64,000 nt of DNA from positions 6,300,532 through 6,364,531 of the forward strand of contig JAKJHU010000039.1 in the NCBI GenBank assembly GCA_022316685.1, written 5' to 3'. The translations under genes were made by a program, and so were the position numbers. A model generated the notes under the pieces. The model ran no database searches. It worked only from the letters and a program-made list of their open reading frames with translations, and was not told the DNA's origin. The first letter of the stretch is position 1, and the number at the start of each line of letters is the position of its first letter. This document shows, one piece after another, positions 50,370 through 61,725 of this stretch. The stretch is from Progne subis subis. Its lineage: Eukaryota > Chordata > Aves > Passeriformes > Hirundinidae.

Positions 50370-51386
50370 AAAAATCTGAAAGTCTGAAAAGTCCATGATC
50401 CCTTAGTCCTTGATAAAAGGAGGAATCATAGCATTTAGGTTGTGTTTTCAGCTGAAGGAAATCTTTGGAGAATCCTGATTCTTTTCATTTTCTATGATCT
50501 AAGGAGACTGGACTTCCTGAGATGTAATATTTTTTTGTCACCACCCTGCAAGATGCTAACTTACATAAAGCAGACAACTGGGCGGAAGAAAGAAATAAAG
50601 TACAGGAGGGTAAACAGATGACACTAAGAGACCTCAGAAATTCACAGTACTGAACAGAAATTGGAAACTGGTTTTGGTGAATACTCACCTCCTTACAAGT
50701 GTAAATTTTCCCATCTCTTGAATGATATTAAGAGAGGGCCTGGGAAAGCTGTACTGGTGACACTGATATGCCATCACTTAGTACTGCCGTCAGTTCAAGA
50801 AAATACAAACTTTGAGGTCCAGCATAGGTCCCACCATTGCTTTCATATAAAAGACCCAGGCTGCCAGGCCCGCTCCCACACACCATGGGCAGTCTTTGCA
50901 GGCCTACCTATGCCTTTGCTTCACTCACCATCTCTTTTAAATGTAGGAATCTCTGGATGGATCAGATTATACAACTTGGGAAAACTGGGAAAGGCTTTTT
51001 AATGCAGCAAAAAAGAGCTGCTCTCTTAGAGTGTGACTGGTGTGATACAGAATTAGAAAGGAAATGATGCAGGGTAACAATTAGCCTGACTCGTTGGTCA
51101 GTGCTTCATGCTATAGGCTGTGCTTTGTTATTTGATTGTGAGTATTGGCTCAAAACCTTGGTCTTGAAGCCATTAAAGTCATTAGTCAAGCTCTCATTGA
51201 TTTGAGCAAGACCAAGGCTTGACCTTTTGTGGCTGTTCAAAAGACAGAGATAAACTTTTAAATCAATCAAGAGCATAGACTCATTCTGCTGGGGTCATAT
51301 GGTTAATACATCCTGTTCCTGTCATTTCCGCTATAAAATTGTGAATGCTTTTAAAGCAAGAGGAAAACCTGATTCCTTTCCTTTTG
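50370..51386. other. 1,017-bp centre of the inverted repeat
   Basis: The centre has no transposase-like frame. The longest frame (50661-51002, 113 codons) matches nothing I know. A small hairpin lies at 51156-51217: CCTTGGTCTTG pairs with CAAGACCAAGG around a 40-base loop. No repeat family is recognised. Confidence 0.6.
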
Positions 51387-51552
51387 CCAGAAAATGTTAT
51401 GTTAGCTTTTTTTACAAACAAGAAAAACATAGAGTCCTTCTGCTCAGGAAAATTGTAAGGGGAAAGGTAATCTCAATATTTCTAAATCTCTAGAGTCAGT
51501 GAAAGGTAATTTGAGACAAAGTACTGGGCAATACAGTCTCCTGTCTGCAAAG
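51387..51552 (-). repeat. Right arm of the 166-bp near-perfect inverted repeat
   Basis: The reverse complement of this arm equals 50204-50369 except at two positions (164 of 166). The flanks of the two arms (gaaa before the left, cata after the right) do not form a clear target-site duplication. Confidence 0.97.
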
Positions 51553-52066
51553 CATACAAATCTGCTCCCACTGACATCCCATAAGCCTTTATTGGGTCCT
51601 GATGATCTTTTTGCCCAAGCATTGTCAGTACCCATTGTATTGTTGGTGTCTACAAAACGATCCTTTTTTTTTTCCCACATTGCATCTAGTCTACACAGTT
51701 CTTACAAGCTGAGAAAAAAACTTACGACTTCCTACAAATGTAATCAAACTCATCGTTATTGACTTCATCTGCTTGGCTTCAGACCCAAGTCACTAAGCTC
51801 TCTGTATTTACTTCTAGAGTACAACATTTCTAGAAATGTGAAATATATTAAAAAAGTCTGAACTACTCAGAGTTTTTGTTTTGCTGAAAACCCCACCTCA
51901 TGATGATTATGGAAATACAAGCTGTTTCTTCCACTCTCTCACTGACTTTAGGATTCTGAACAGAATTGTAGGGGAGAAAACCCAACCTGATTCAGATCAC
52001 TTAAAAGAAGAACTCTGAATCCTTAGCTTATCTCATGTATTATTGCTTCCTATTTGGTCCTGTTAG
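51553..52066. other. Intergenic spacer, fifth part
   Basis: Short single-copy-looking stretch. Nothing recognised. Confidence 0.5.
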
Positions 52067-52514
52067 GGCCATGAAGGTGATCAGAAGTCTGGAGCACCTT
52101 TTGTATGAGGACAGGCCGAGAGAATTGGGGTTGTTCAACATGGAGAAGAAGAGGCTTCAGGGAGAATCCAAGCACCTTCTAGTACCATAAGGGGGTTTAT
52201 AAAAAAAAGGAGGAAGAAGGACTTTTTTATACAGACAAACAGTGACAGGACAAGGGATGATGGTTTTAAAAAGAAAGAGGGCAGGTTTAGATTAGATGCA
52301 AGGAAGAAATCCTTTACTCAAAGACTAGTGATTCACTGGAACAGGTTGCTCAAAGAAGTTGTGGACAACTCCTCCCTTGAAGTATTCAAGGCTGGGTTGG
52401 ATGGGGCCTTAAGCAACCTGATCCAGTGGGTAGCATCCCTGCCAATGGCAAGGGGGTTGGAACTAAATGATCTTTAAGGTTTCTTCCAACCCAAACCATT
52501 CTATGATTCTAGGA
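52067..52514 (+). mobile_element. CR1 LINE 3' fragment, forward, well preserved
   Basis: About 450 bp follow the CR1 3' region closely: CTGGAGCACCTTTTGTATGAGGAC, GGTTGTTCAACATGGAGAAGA, GATTAGATGCAAGGAAGAAATC, and CACTGGAACAGGTTGCTCAAAG. It ends with the exact CR1 3' tail TTCCAACCCAAACCATTCTATGATTCTA. It is 5'-truncated as usual and is the least mutated CR1 in the window. Confidence 0.95.
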
Positions 52515-55269
52515 TTTGCTGAAAAAAATGTGGATGTGATTTGATAGGTTTTATGAAAATAAAATTCCAATTCTCACTTACGAAAAGATGAAAGAATAGG
52601 TGAGAGAGGAAGAAAGGACCTTTATTATGCATATATACATAGGTACCACCCTGCCCAGTCTGAAAGCCCAGCTAGCTTTCAGGGGTAGCAGATCGGAGTA
52701 TCTGTGTGCATGCATACTTGTGCATGTTTTATAAAGGGTTTGATCTTACCTGAGCATCTGTGGCTCTGGTGACATCCCATTTGTTAACATTTCTGTAGGC
52801 TCTTCAGTAAAGTCACTGGATAGATGACAGTTCATTAAATTAGTTGACAATGCATATCCAGTCTTTCCACCCTCCTCCCCCAGCCCTATAATGAAAATAA
52901 GGAAATTACAATGGTAAGAAGGGAAAATACTATGCAAATAGCTCTGAGAGCACTGACACATTTAAACTAATGCATTTCCTAGGATCATAACAATAAATGT
53001 GCTGTCAGGGGCATTGCAGTTGCTCTAGTGACACGGCCACTGTGCAAAAGCACCGGTGCAAGCTGTCAGAGCTGATTATTTAAGTACTCCTGAAATATTT
53101 TTCTTTCACTGTAACTTCTCAGAGTCACAAGGCTTTGAAAGAGCCCTTTTTCTCTTGCAACTCTTCAGCTAGCTTTTAAATACTCACATACATCACCTTG
53201 CAAAACAAGTGGGCTAGGAACAAATTTTCTAGAGATGGCATTTCCTGAAATCAGTTGTTTTGGGAAATGTTCTTTGATGAAATGAGTCGAGAAAGTTTGC
53301 TCAACTTCCTGCATGGCAAGGAGTTCTTCCTCAAATATTACAAAGATAGCAGCTAGGCCTACCCCAAAGAACCCTTTTCAAAGGGCTCAACATTTTCAAG
53401 CAGTTGAATTTGTTTATTATAGTTTCTGCAGATAACAGAGATACATGAGTGCAACAGCATTTTATTTAATACACAAACTTCCTCATTCAACTGCAAAGCT
53501 TAGAGCAGTCTATTGACTATCAACTCCATGCTCTGATGCATGGGTAGGCAGTATGGTTGAGATATAAAAAACCCTTATAATAGCTCAGAAATGCCCCTCT
53601 CAAGCCCCTTCTTGGAATTAGTGGCTTTAGTAATACTGCTTAACACTTATTTGGAACAGGCACGTTATTCTTCCATTAAGCTTTATTCTCGTCATTCTTT
53701 CAATCTGCATTTAAATTCTGTTTTCCTCTTGGTTGGCATTGGCAGCCTTAGCTACCTCATAAACAAGATGCATTGCCAATTGGAACACGCAAGCAGAGCT
53801 GAAAGCAGCACTGCTAACCTCTGCTTCTTTCTACCCCCTGCAACTTGGAGTTGTATCAAACTCAATGCTTGGAGCCTGGGAAGTGGGCATCCTGAACTGC
53901 TTGGAAGCTCAAAGAACCTGACTTCAATCTATTAAGGTACTGAGCTGGCTCACTGAGCTATAATTGTGCACACTTTTTTTTTTTTTTTTAATCAGCCCAG
54001 CAAGCCAGATTCACATGCTCTTACTTCAGCTGAGTATATCTTTCATGGTAAAGAGTTGTTGCAAACTGTGAATAGACAGTTTTACTCAGCATTTATAAGG
54101 CAAACAGAATTTCACTAGCCCAATAACATTCATTTTTAACAAGAGAAGAGATTAGACACTCAAAGTTGCTTAGAGATTTTGGCTATTGGCAAATTTGCAT
54201 TCTTAGAGACTGCATACTGAGCAATAACAACAACAATAAAAAAAATACAGAATTTGGAAATATTTGTCACAGGTGGGAGAGGCCCTGTAAAGAAAGGCAA
54301 TGAATGAAGAACTGCAGTGGGTGAGAAGACTTCCACTCTGCTCCTGCCCCATTCCCAGCCCATCCTCTGTGCATGCAGCAGCAGCCACAGAGTCGGCACA
54401 CAGTGATGGCTACCTGGGGAGGCAGCTCCTGTGCCTGAGCTTCTCCCTGCTTTTCATGGCAGAAAACAAAACCACTTGCCCTGGGATTTTTTCCCCCCAG
54501 AATTTATGCACGTTGCTCCCTTTTTAAGGCCAGCCACCGTGTGGATATCTGTGTAATCAAAACTGTACTTGACTTTTTTTTCCCCCTTTCATTTGTGGGA
54601 CCAAGGCCTTTTTGCCTTGTCAGTTCTGCACTGGCAAATGTTTCTGTCTTCAGCTGGTAAGGCAGAATGTCTAGCAGCACGACACCAACAACTTTCAGGT
54701 TGCCACTCTGGGGAAAGAAAGTACACATTTAAAAGAATTAGCAGCCTAGATAGGATATAATGTGACTGAAGAGTTTCACTGTAACATTGTAGAGTACAAA
54801 AATGAAAATATAAAGTGCATTTTAAATGATTAATGTACAAAAGCTGACCTCTTCCAGTGTGCATTAATCAAGGAAAAAATGCACACTTTCTATAGTGGTT
54901 AATGTTGCAGGTCCGTTATTCAGCTTTGATAATGTGCATAAAAATGCTCAATATGACAATGAGTTGGGGTAGCTGAGAATTTAGAATGGTGGCAAGTTTG
55001 TTGTAGTATTTGGATTAGCATTCTTAACCTACATCTTGACAGCTTCCTTTCTTCATTTCACAAGTGTTAATAAAATCTTGCTTTTTCCTCTTTCATTTTT
55101 TGGTTATTTTTTTCTATGGTATTTTAGTTGTTCTTTTTTTGTTTGTTTGTTTGTTTTTTGTTGTTTTTTTTTTTTTTTTAAACAAAACAATTAAAAATAC
55201 CTGCTCAAACAAATACTACCAGCATTCATTAGTCAGGATGGTTATATGTAAAAGAAATGATGCCAGATA
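52515..55269. other. Intergenic spacer next to the NPAS3 3' end
   Basis: AT-rich, without a recognised repeat except T runs at 53973-53989 and 55133-55181. 54780-55000 reads like single-copy sequence with several TTAAT and TGCATT motifs and may be regulatory. No gene is supported. Confidence 0.45.
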
Positions 55270-55288
55270 GTAACAAATCCAAGAGAAG

Positions 55289-55294
55289 TTTATT
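55289..55294 (-). terminator. NPAS3: Probable NPAS3 polyadenylation signal AATAAA
   Basis: TTTATT on the + strand is AATAAA for the leftward NPAS3 transcript. It is the first canonical hexamer I found downstream of the stop at 58307, and a T-rich stretch (in the transcript) follows. Weaker ATTAAA forms lie closer to the stop, near 57919. Confidence 0.55.
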
Positions 55295-57221
55295 ATGAAA
55301 ATGGCACCTGCGGGATGAAAAAAAATTAAGTTACATAAAGACAACCATGTATGACATGTATGAGAATCTACAAAAGTATAAAAAGAACCCTGTTGTAAAT
55401 GAAGTATGTACATTTCTGATTTGCAGCATTATCAATGATCAATGAAAAAAATGTTTCAAATAAGCCAGGCACTCAAGAAGTTAGATTCGGTTAGCTTAAC
55501 ACAAAATAAATGTACCATAGCTGTCACTTTTTAACATTTTAATTTTTTTATATTGTAGAGTTGGTAACACTGCTAAGATTTATACGAACAGAATCCCTTT
55601 CCCCATTATTCAGCTACTTGGCACCAGTCTCCTCATAAAAGATTTCATATATTTGTACAAGAAATAGTTAAAAACACAGACACAGTCTTCACAGGTAATG
55701 AAGTTTTTTTTTCATTTTGTCATTTTAAACACTATGGATTTAGACAGCAGCTGTGATTATCTGTTAGTTTAAATCACCAGAAATCATTTTGACACAACAC
55801 AGAAACATTTATAAAAAAAACCCAAAACAACAACAGCTGTCTAGCTGTTCTTTGTAGCTGATAGGTGCAGTCCTTTGATTGTTCCATAGCTAGAGCAGAG
55901 CTTCCAAAATTAAACTTTGAATTTCCCAATCAGCTTTCTCACCTTTTTCAGACCTACATAAATCCTTCCCATGGAACCTTTAAAAGCTCATTAATTAAAT
56001 TTCTAGCATCCAATTCCTTTTTTGCTATCACTCCTCTGTGACTTGGACCTACTTCTCAAATTCAAAGCTACCGCAGAAATTGACTCAACGCAGTGAGTGA
56101 TGAAAAATTCGAAGGACAGCTGAGTTAATACATTAGCATTGCACACATAAGCGAATATATATGACAATTCTAAGCTCAGTTTCCTTTTAAAACAGTGCCA
56201 GTTGACCTTTGAAAGTATTTCCTATCTCACTGGTAATTGCTCTACATATTGCTCTGCCAGCCTACCTAGGAGAAAACCAAAGAAATGCACCCTCTGCTTA
56301 CAGTTCGAGCACAAGGACTCTGGGAATGTTAACAACTGAGGCTATATGGCGTCAATTTGCTTAATATATCTGAGTATTACTCTGTAGTGCATTGTGGGGT
56401 ACACTGGAAGAGTAAGTCATACCCAGAATTCCTCTGTGGGAAAAATGGCTCCATTAACCTTGAGCTAGTTAAGAGTCTTTTATCTCTGAGAGTGAAGAAG
56501 AGAGAACGAGAGAGCGAGAGAGGGGAAACATGTGGAGGAGGAGGGGAGAAAGGAAGGGGGGAGAGAGGTTTGAGAATACACAACAGCAAAGCAACAGCAG
56601 AAATTAAAAGGTATACAGACAGTGGAAGCAGCATAAGGTGACATTACAGAGGAAGGCCACCACACAAAAACCACTAACCCCCAAAAATCACTGGTTCACT
56701 AGGACTGCAGGAATGGGACTTTACCACTCCAGACTAGAGATAAAGCACAGAGAAGACAAAGGACAAAACAACTACATTAGCTTAGTATATACTGCATATA
56801 GTAACACACATTGAAACTGCAATGGGACTGACAGCCAAGGACACTTACACATTGTACACATTACAGTTCTCACATCTGTTATTAGATGCCTTAACAAACA
56901 GCTGCCAAAGATGGAGTGGAAGAAGAATTTATATTTGACAGTCATTTGGAGTGTTTGACACTACACTGTGATTTCTGGCAACAAAGACAAAATAGGAGAT
57001 TTCTTTTCTTTTACTTAATGTGCAGTTTTCAGTTGTTATCTATTTCAAGCTTATTAACCCATCCTTTAGTTTTAAAACATATTGGTTTCAACACTAGAAA
57101 TAAGTAAAAAGAAAACAACAAAAAATACCCAAATCAAAGAACAAAAAAGAAATTTACAACCTTCCCTCTATAATATTAAATGAAAAAAAACAAAACAAAA
57201 CAAACATGTTAAATAGTTCTT

Positions 57222-57300
57222 CTGGTTTTTTTTTAATTTTTTTTTGTTGGTTTTTTTTTTTTGGTGGTTTTTTTGTTTTTTTTTTGTTTTTTTTTTTTTT
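57222..57300. repeat. T-rich (A-rich in NPAS3 sense) low-complexity tract
   Basis: T runs interrupted by GG and G over about 80 bases. In the NPAS3 transcript this is an internal A-rich tract. Confidence 0.9.
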
Positions 57301-58306
57301 ACTCTGAAGTGTTATTTGATGTTGTAAAATTAGCCTCAGTTACACTGAGAAAAAAAATAAAGCAAAACAATATGCACCTAAGAAACTGCTCCTCGCGTCA
57401 ATTAAATTGAGTTTTTTGTTTTTAAGCTCTTTTTGAAAAAGGCTTCCTGACCCATTTAAATTTGATGTGAGGCTATGCTTGTTAGTTTGGAGGTAACAAA
57501 TTTTAAGTCCTGCAGCAAATGTTAATGAGGGCTTTTGTCTTAACTAACCAAGGAGACTGCAGCACCCCACTATATACCAGTACGGAACACATTCTTTCCA
57601 AAAAACCCAGCCCACAAGCTGCATATTGTATGAAGACATTACAGATTAATAAATGATAGCACCATGGTTTTAGAAATTAAGTTAAAGTTTCTGTAATTAA
57701 CATTTAGTCCAACTTTTTAACATTCTAGTCACAGGCCAGAAATTAACTTTTTAAGAACCCAAATTATTTTATGTGCAAGTAAGAAAATCTTAACCATAAA
57801 AAGAGAATTAAACTCTGCATAAAATTCTAAAATACTATCCCCTATTTTAAAGGAATTAGGAACAAAACCCCCCTTTCATTTGACTTAGTCAAACAGGGCA
57901 CATTGTTTATGCTTGTCTCTTTTAATCTTGATCATATCAAGATCATTTTGAAGTAAAACCAATGGTTGTCACTTTAAAATCTCTTTACCACAACACTGAG
58001 TATTCTATGGCAGAGGCATACACATATTAAAGGCATCTTAATAAAGATGCAAAGGAAAAAAACACACATCTTAGAAGAAGACAAAATGGCAGGCAACTGG
58101 TACTTCGACTCTCTGAAGGCAAAAATAAAAAAATATCTTTACATTAAAGAATAAGTCAAGTTAAAGAGAAAGGGAATGAAATGGGGACCATCATATTGAG
58201 ATAATAAGCTGACCTGCTCAAATTCAAAGTGCTAGAATTAAAGGTCTAAATTAAAACATAGTCTATGCCTCAGAGTATAACACTGAACACAGTATGTGGT
58301 CGTATT

Positions 58307-59616
58307 TCAATCCTCTTTCCGTTCCAGAGTCTGTGTAGTGTGAATGCCATTGCTGTACACAGGAAATGGAAGAGTGGAAAAAAGTCCTTCGGCAGTTGTG
58401 AACACATTCCCTGCAGGCATTTGGGTCAGACTGGCCCCGCTCACAGCACTTCCAAACGGTCCCGACATATTGAGTCGGTGAACGTGGTGGTAGAGCATTT
58501 CCATCGGTGTTTTAGGATCCAGACCAAAGCTGGGGCTGTTAACATCAACAAAGTTAACAGCATGGGTGTTGGGGAGGAGGTTGCCCTGCATGGCTAAAGT
58601 AACTTCAGCTGGAGCATACCGAATAGTGCCAGTGGTGTAGACCCTCTGAGCAGCAGTGCTGGTCGCAGCAAGGGTTCCCGTTACCCTGTGAACCAAAGGA
58701 AGCACCACATTGCCTGCTTGTAACCTCTGAAGAGCTTCCAGATCTCCAGTGTACAACAAAGAGTTGGACGCTGTGGGACCGCCTGGATGTTTGTCCCTTG
58801 GAGATGCTGAAAGTGGGGGTGACAAAGGGTCAGAGGACACTGGAGCCAAGGCTGAGTTGGATGAGGTGCTGAACTGAGTTTTACGGCTGGCAGTATTTTC
58901 AGTCCCTGGTGGAGTGAGAACAGAGTCTGGAATGGAGACATGTAAACTACTGCTGGCTTGGGGGGAAGGGAAGTGCTCGGAGCTGGGGGGCTTGGTCATA
59001 CTGTAGGGTGATTCATTCCTTGAGATTTCCCTGTTGGGTGGGTAATTCCAAATACTGCTATCATTATCAAAATTGATAGGTTCTGAGATTTCTGTTTTAA
59101 TTTTGAGCACTGAGGCACTGTTTGGTGACGAGAGCAGCTGGGGCTGGTCCACCAAAGCTGAATCAAGTCCATTTGGACTTGAGGTGCTTGATAGCCTTCT
59201 CCGGGTCATGCTGCCACCCTTTTGCTTTTTTCTCCTCTTCTTCCTCTTCTGATGTTTGCTGGAAGACTGAGCATTTACTTCACCTGCACTGTCTGAGTCC
59301 TTGGCACTGTCGGAGGTCAGTGATTCACAGTTCTGCAACCGCAAGTCTGACTCACTCTCAACGTAGCGCTCCACCTTGATCTGCATAGAGCCAAGAGTGC
59401 CAAAACTGTCCTCAGGGGCCTTTTGATTCTCGAAGTCTGAGTTTTCAAAGCTGTCATCACTGTCCCTGCTGTCCTGGTTGCTGGAGCTGTTCCCATCCTC
59501 ATTACAGTTCATTTCATTATCTGACTGATTTCCTGACTTTTTTCTGTCGGATTCAGGGTCTTCACTGTTTTCTGACTGGTTTCCTTTCTCATCTGACTTT
59601 GAGTTCTCATTGTCCT
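58307..59616 (-). CDS. NPAS3: NPAS3 last coding exon
   Basis: On the - strand the acceptor is TTTTGCTCCAG, and the exon starts AGGACAATGAG at 59616. The frame stays open for 435 codons to TGA at 58307-58309. SUMO-type motifs IKVE (59369-59380) and IKTE lie in it, together with the basic cluster near 59220-59255. It is shorter than the mammalian exon as recalled, because the two poly-glycine stretches of the mammalian protein are missing. The open frame also runs upstream to 59731, but that part is intron. Confidence 0.97.
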
Positions 59617-61662
59617 CTGGAGCAAAACGGAAAGCGAAACAAAGCATTAGCAATAGGAACACAGTAGTGTAATCCAAGTCCAGATTTCTCCCTACCAATG
59701 AGACTGAAATTGCTTTAACCTTTTTTGGCAAAAGACATTCTCTTCTGTAGAGCTGAATTTTTTTTTCAGCATTGTATTGGGAGAGTTTTGATCACCATGA
59801 ATGAATGTCCCTGGCTCGGGCCTGTTAATGCACTAGAAGTCTATGCTATATGGCTGCACCTCGATTGAGGGGACCTTTTCATCTGCTCACTGGACAAGAA
59901 TCATGTTGACAGCTGTGAGCACAATGGCATTGTAGCTGTGCCATCCAAAGAGGAGTCAGTGAACAATCCCATTATCACCGTTATGTTCTGGTGATTGTTC
60001 TTTCACATCCGTGTTCTCCTACAGTGGGCAGGCATCTACATAGAGCACTCTTTACTAATGAAGATTCTAGTACTCTCACCTCATTTTCCTCTGACCATTG
60101 CCACTTTTGAAGTGGCATAGAGTCTCTGGCTGCAGTAAGATTACTGCTGATTTTCTCCTGTGTGAGAGAAGTAACTCCTGTGTATAAATCTGAATGAATT
60201 AATAAACTGTTAAAAAGAATGAATAAACCAGTTTATTGTTAGAACAATTTTGCTATGTTGCTAGACTGTCTTCTCACATACTCCTGAAGGACAAGAAATA
60301 TTAAAAAGTATAGAAAAAATAATCAGCCAATGAATTAAATTCTTTATTGATCCAAATAATCTAAAAACCACTGAAAATAGCACAGCTACAGCACAGCTAA
60401 GCTGTCACTCTTCTTGCCTGAATTCATTTAATTATAATTCTAATACGGGTGAGATAAACACTTTAGCCTACTGGACTTGGAGAGCCAAAGCAGCTTTGAG
60501 ACTGAATATGCTCCATTATCACACTGTGTTTGAAAGGGTCACAAAAGGTTTCAGGAAACCCTGTCCTTTACAGACCAGCCAGAAATCTTTTGTTGCCTAA
60601 TGAAAGACGTTTTTCACTCATCAGAGCCAAGTACTACCCTTTTCAATATCCTTGTTTTAGGTGGAGAGGGGAAGGACCAGTTTGCCTGAAAAGATATTGG
60701 TTACTTCTGGAGCCATGTCAACACCAAACTATTTCCCAGAAGTCCTGAAGGTGGGTTTGACAGGAAAGCTGCCTGAGCATTCTGGACACTGCACTTCATA
60801 AGTCACTTACTGGGACTTTGCTTGTGTGAGCAGCAGCAGAGAAACACTTCCTTTTGAAAAATAAAACCTACAGGAACAAAGTAGCAGCTGTAGACCCCTA
60901 AGTCTCATCCAGCTTTTTGTTCCACCTAGGCCTGAATTTCTCCTTCAGTTTTTTCTTCCTTTTTTTGAAGATGCTTTCTTTTAAGGTCATGTTTTCTAGC
61001 TGGGGAAGAGGAGTCTTAGAGTGAGGTGGTATAAAGCTACACAATATTTGCCTGGGATTATATCACGGCTTGAACTGAACTTGTTGGTTTCATCCAAAAT
61101 ACTGTTCCAATTTCAGGTCCTTCATAATTTCTATTTAATTCCTTTGTAATAAACAAGCCCTTGTGTCTTCCATCTTCCAAGACTCCCAGACATCTCCTTT
61201 CGGAGATGTAGATATCTGTGCACCTTTGGAATGCTGTCTTGTTCTGCATCAGCTTTGGAAGTCATGAATGTACATGTACTTCTCATGTTCTCACCTGGAG
61301 AAATTTTCAGTGCATATGGGAAATGCAAACTATTCTCCACATACGTGTTATTTGCCTGTTTAGGAACAAGACAGCATAAAGGAAGCACTGGGAAGGGATG
61401 AAGAAATTCCTAACGACAGTGGTCAACAAGAAGCCTGCACATTGACTTAAACCAAGCTGTCAAAGGAGAAAAAATAAAAGCAAAATATGAAAGAGAACAG
61501 CCATATAATTAATATAATATAATATAATATAATATAATATAATATAATATAATTAATATACTCTAACATCCTGATCCTCTTCTTGCTTTTTCTTGATTTA
61601 TATCACTGATCCATTTTCTCTAGACTGTTTTTGGTTGTTGTCATAGACATGAGAGAAAAATC

Positions 61663-61725
<63 letters not shown>

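Larger units (their letters stand above)
55270..58306 (-). other. NPAS3: NPAS3 3' UTR (inferred)
   Basis: About 3 kb between the stop codon and the first canonical polyadenylation signal. In the transcript sense it holds a CU-rich tract (56490-56570) and a long A-rich tract (57222-57300). No repeat family is recognised. The extent is inferred from the signal only. Confidence 0.55.

Noticed and set aside
58681..58941. 86-codon - strand frame within NPAS3
   Set aside because: It is an alternative frame of the NPAS3 last exon without independent support.
59617..59731. Upstream extension of the NPAS3 last-exon frame
   Set aside because: The junction with the exon at 62481 keeps the known NPAS3 sequence, and the extension begins before a good acceptor. 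It is intron read in frame.
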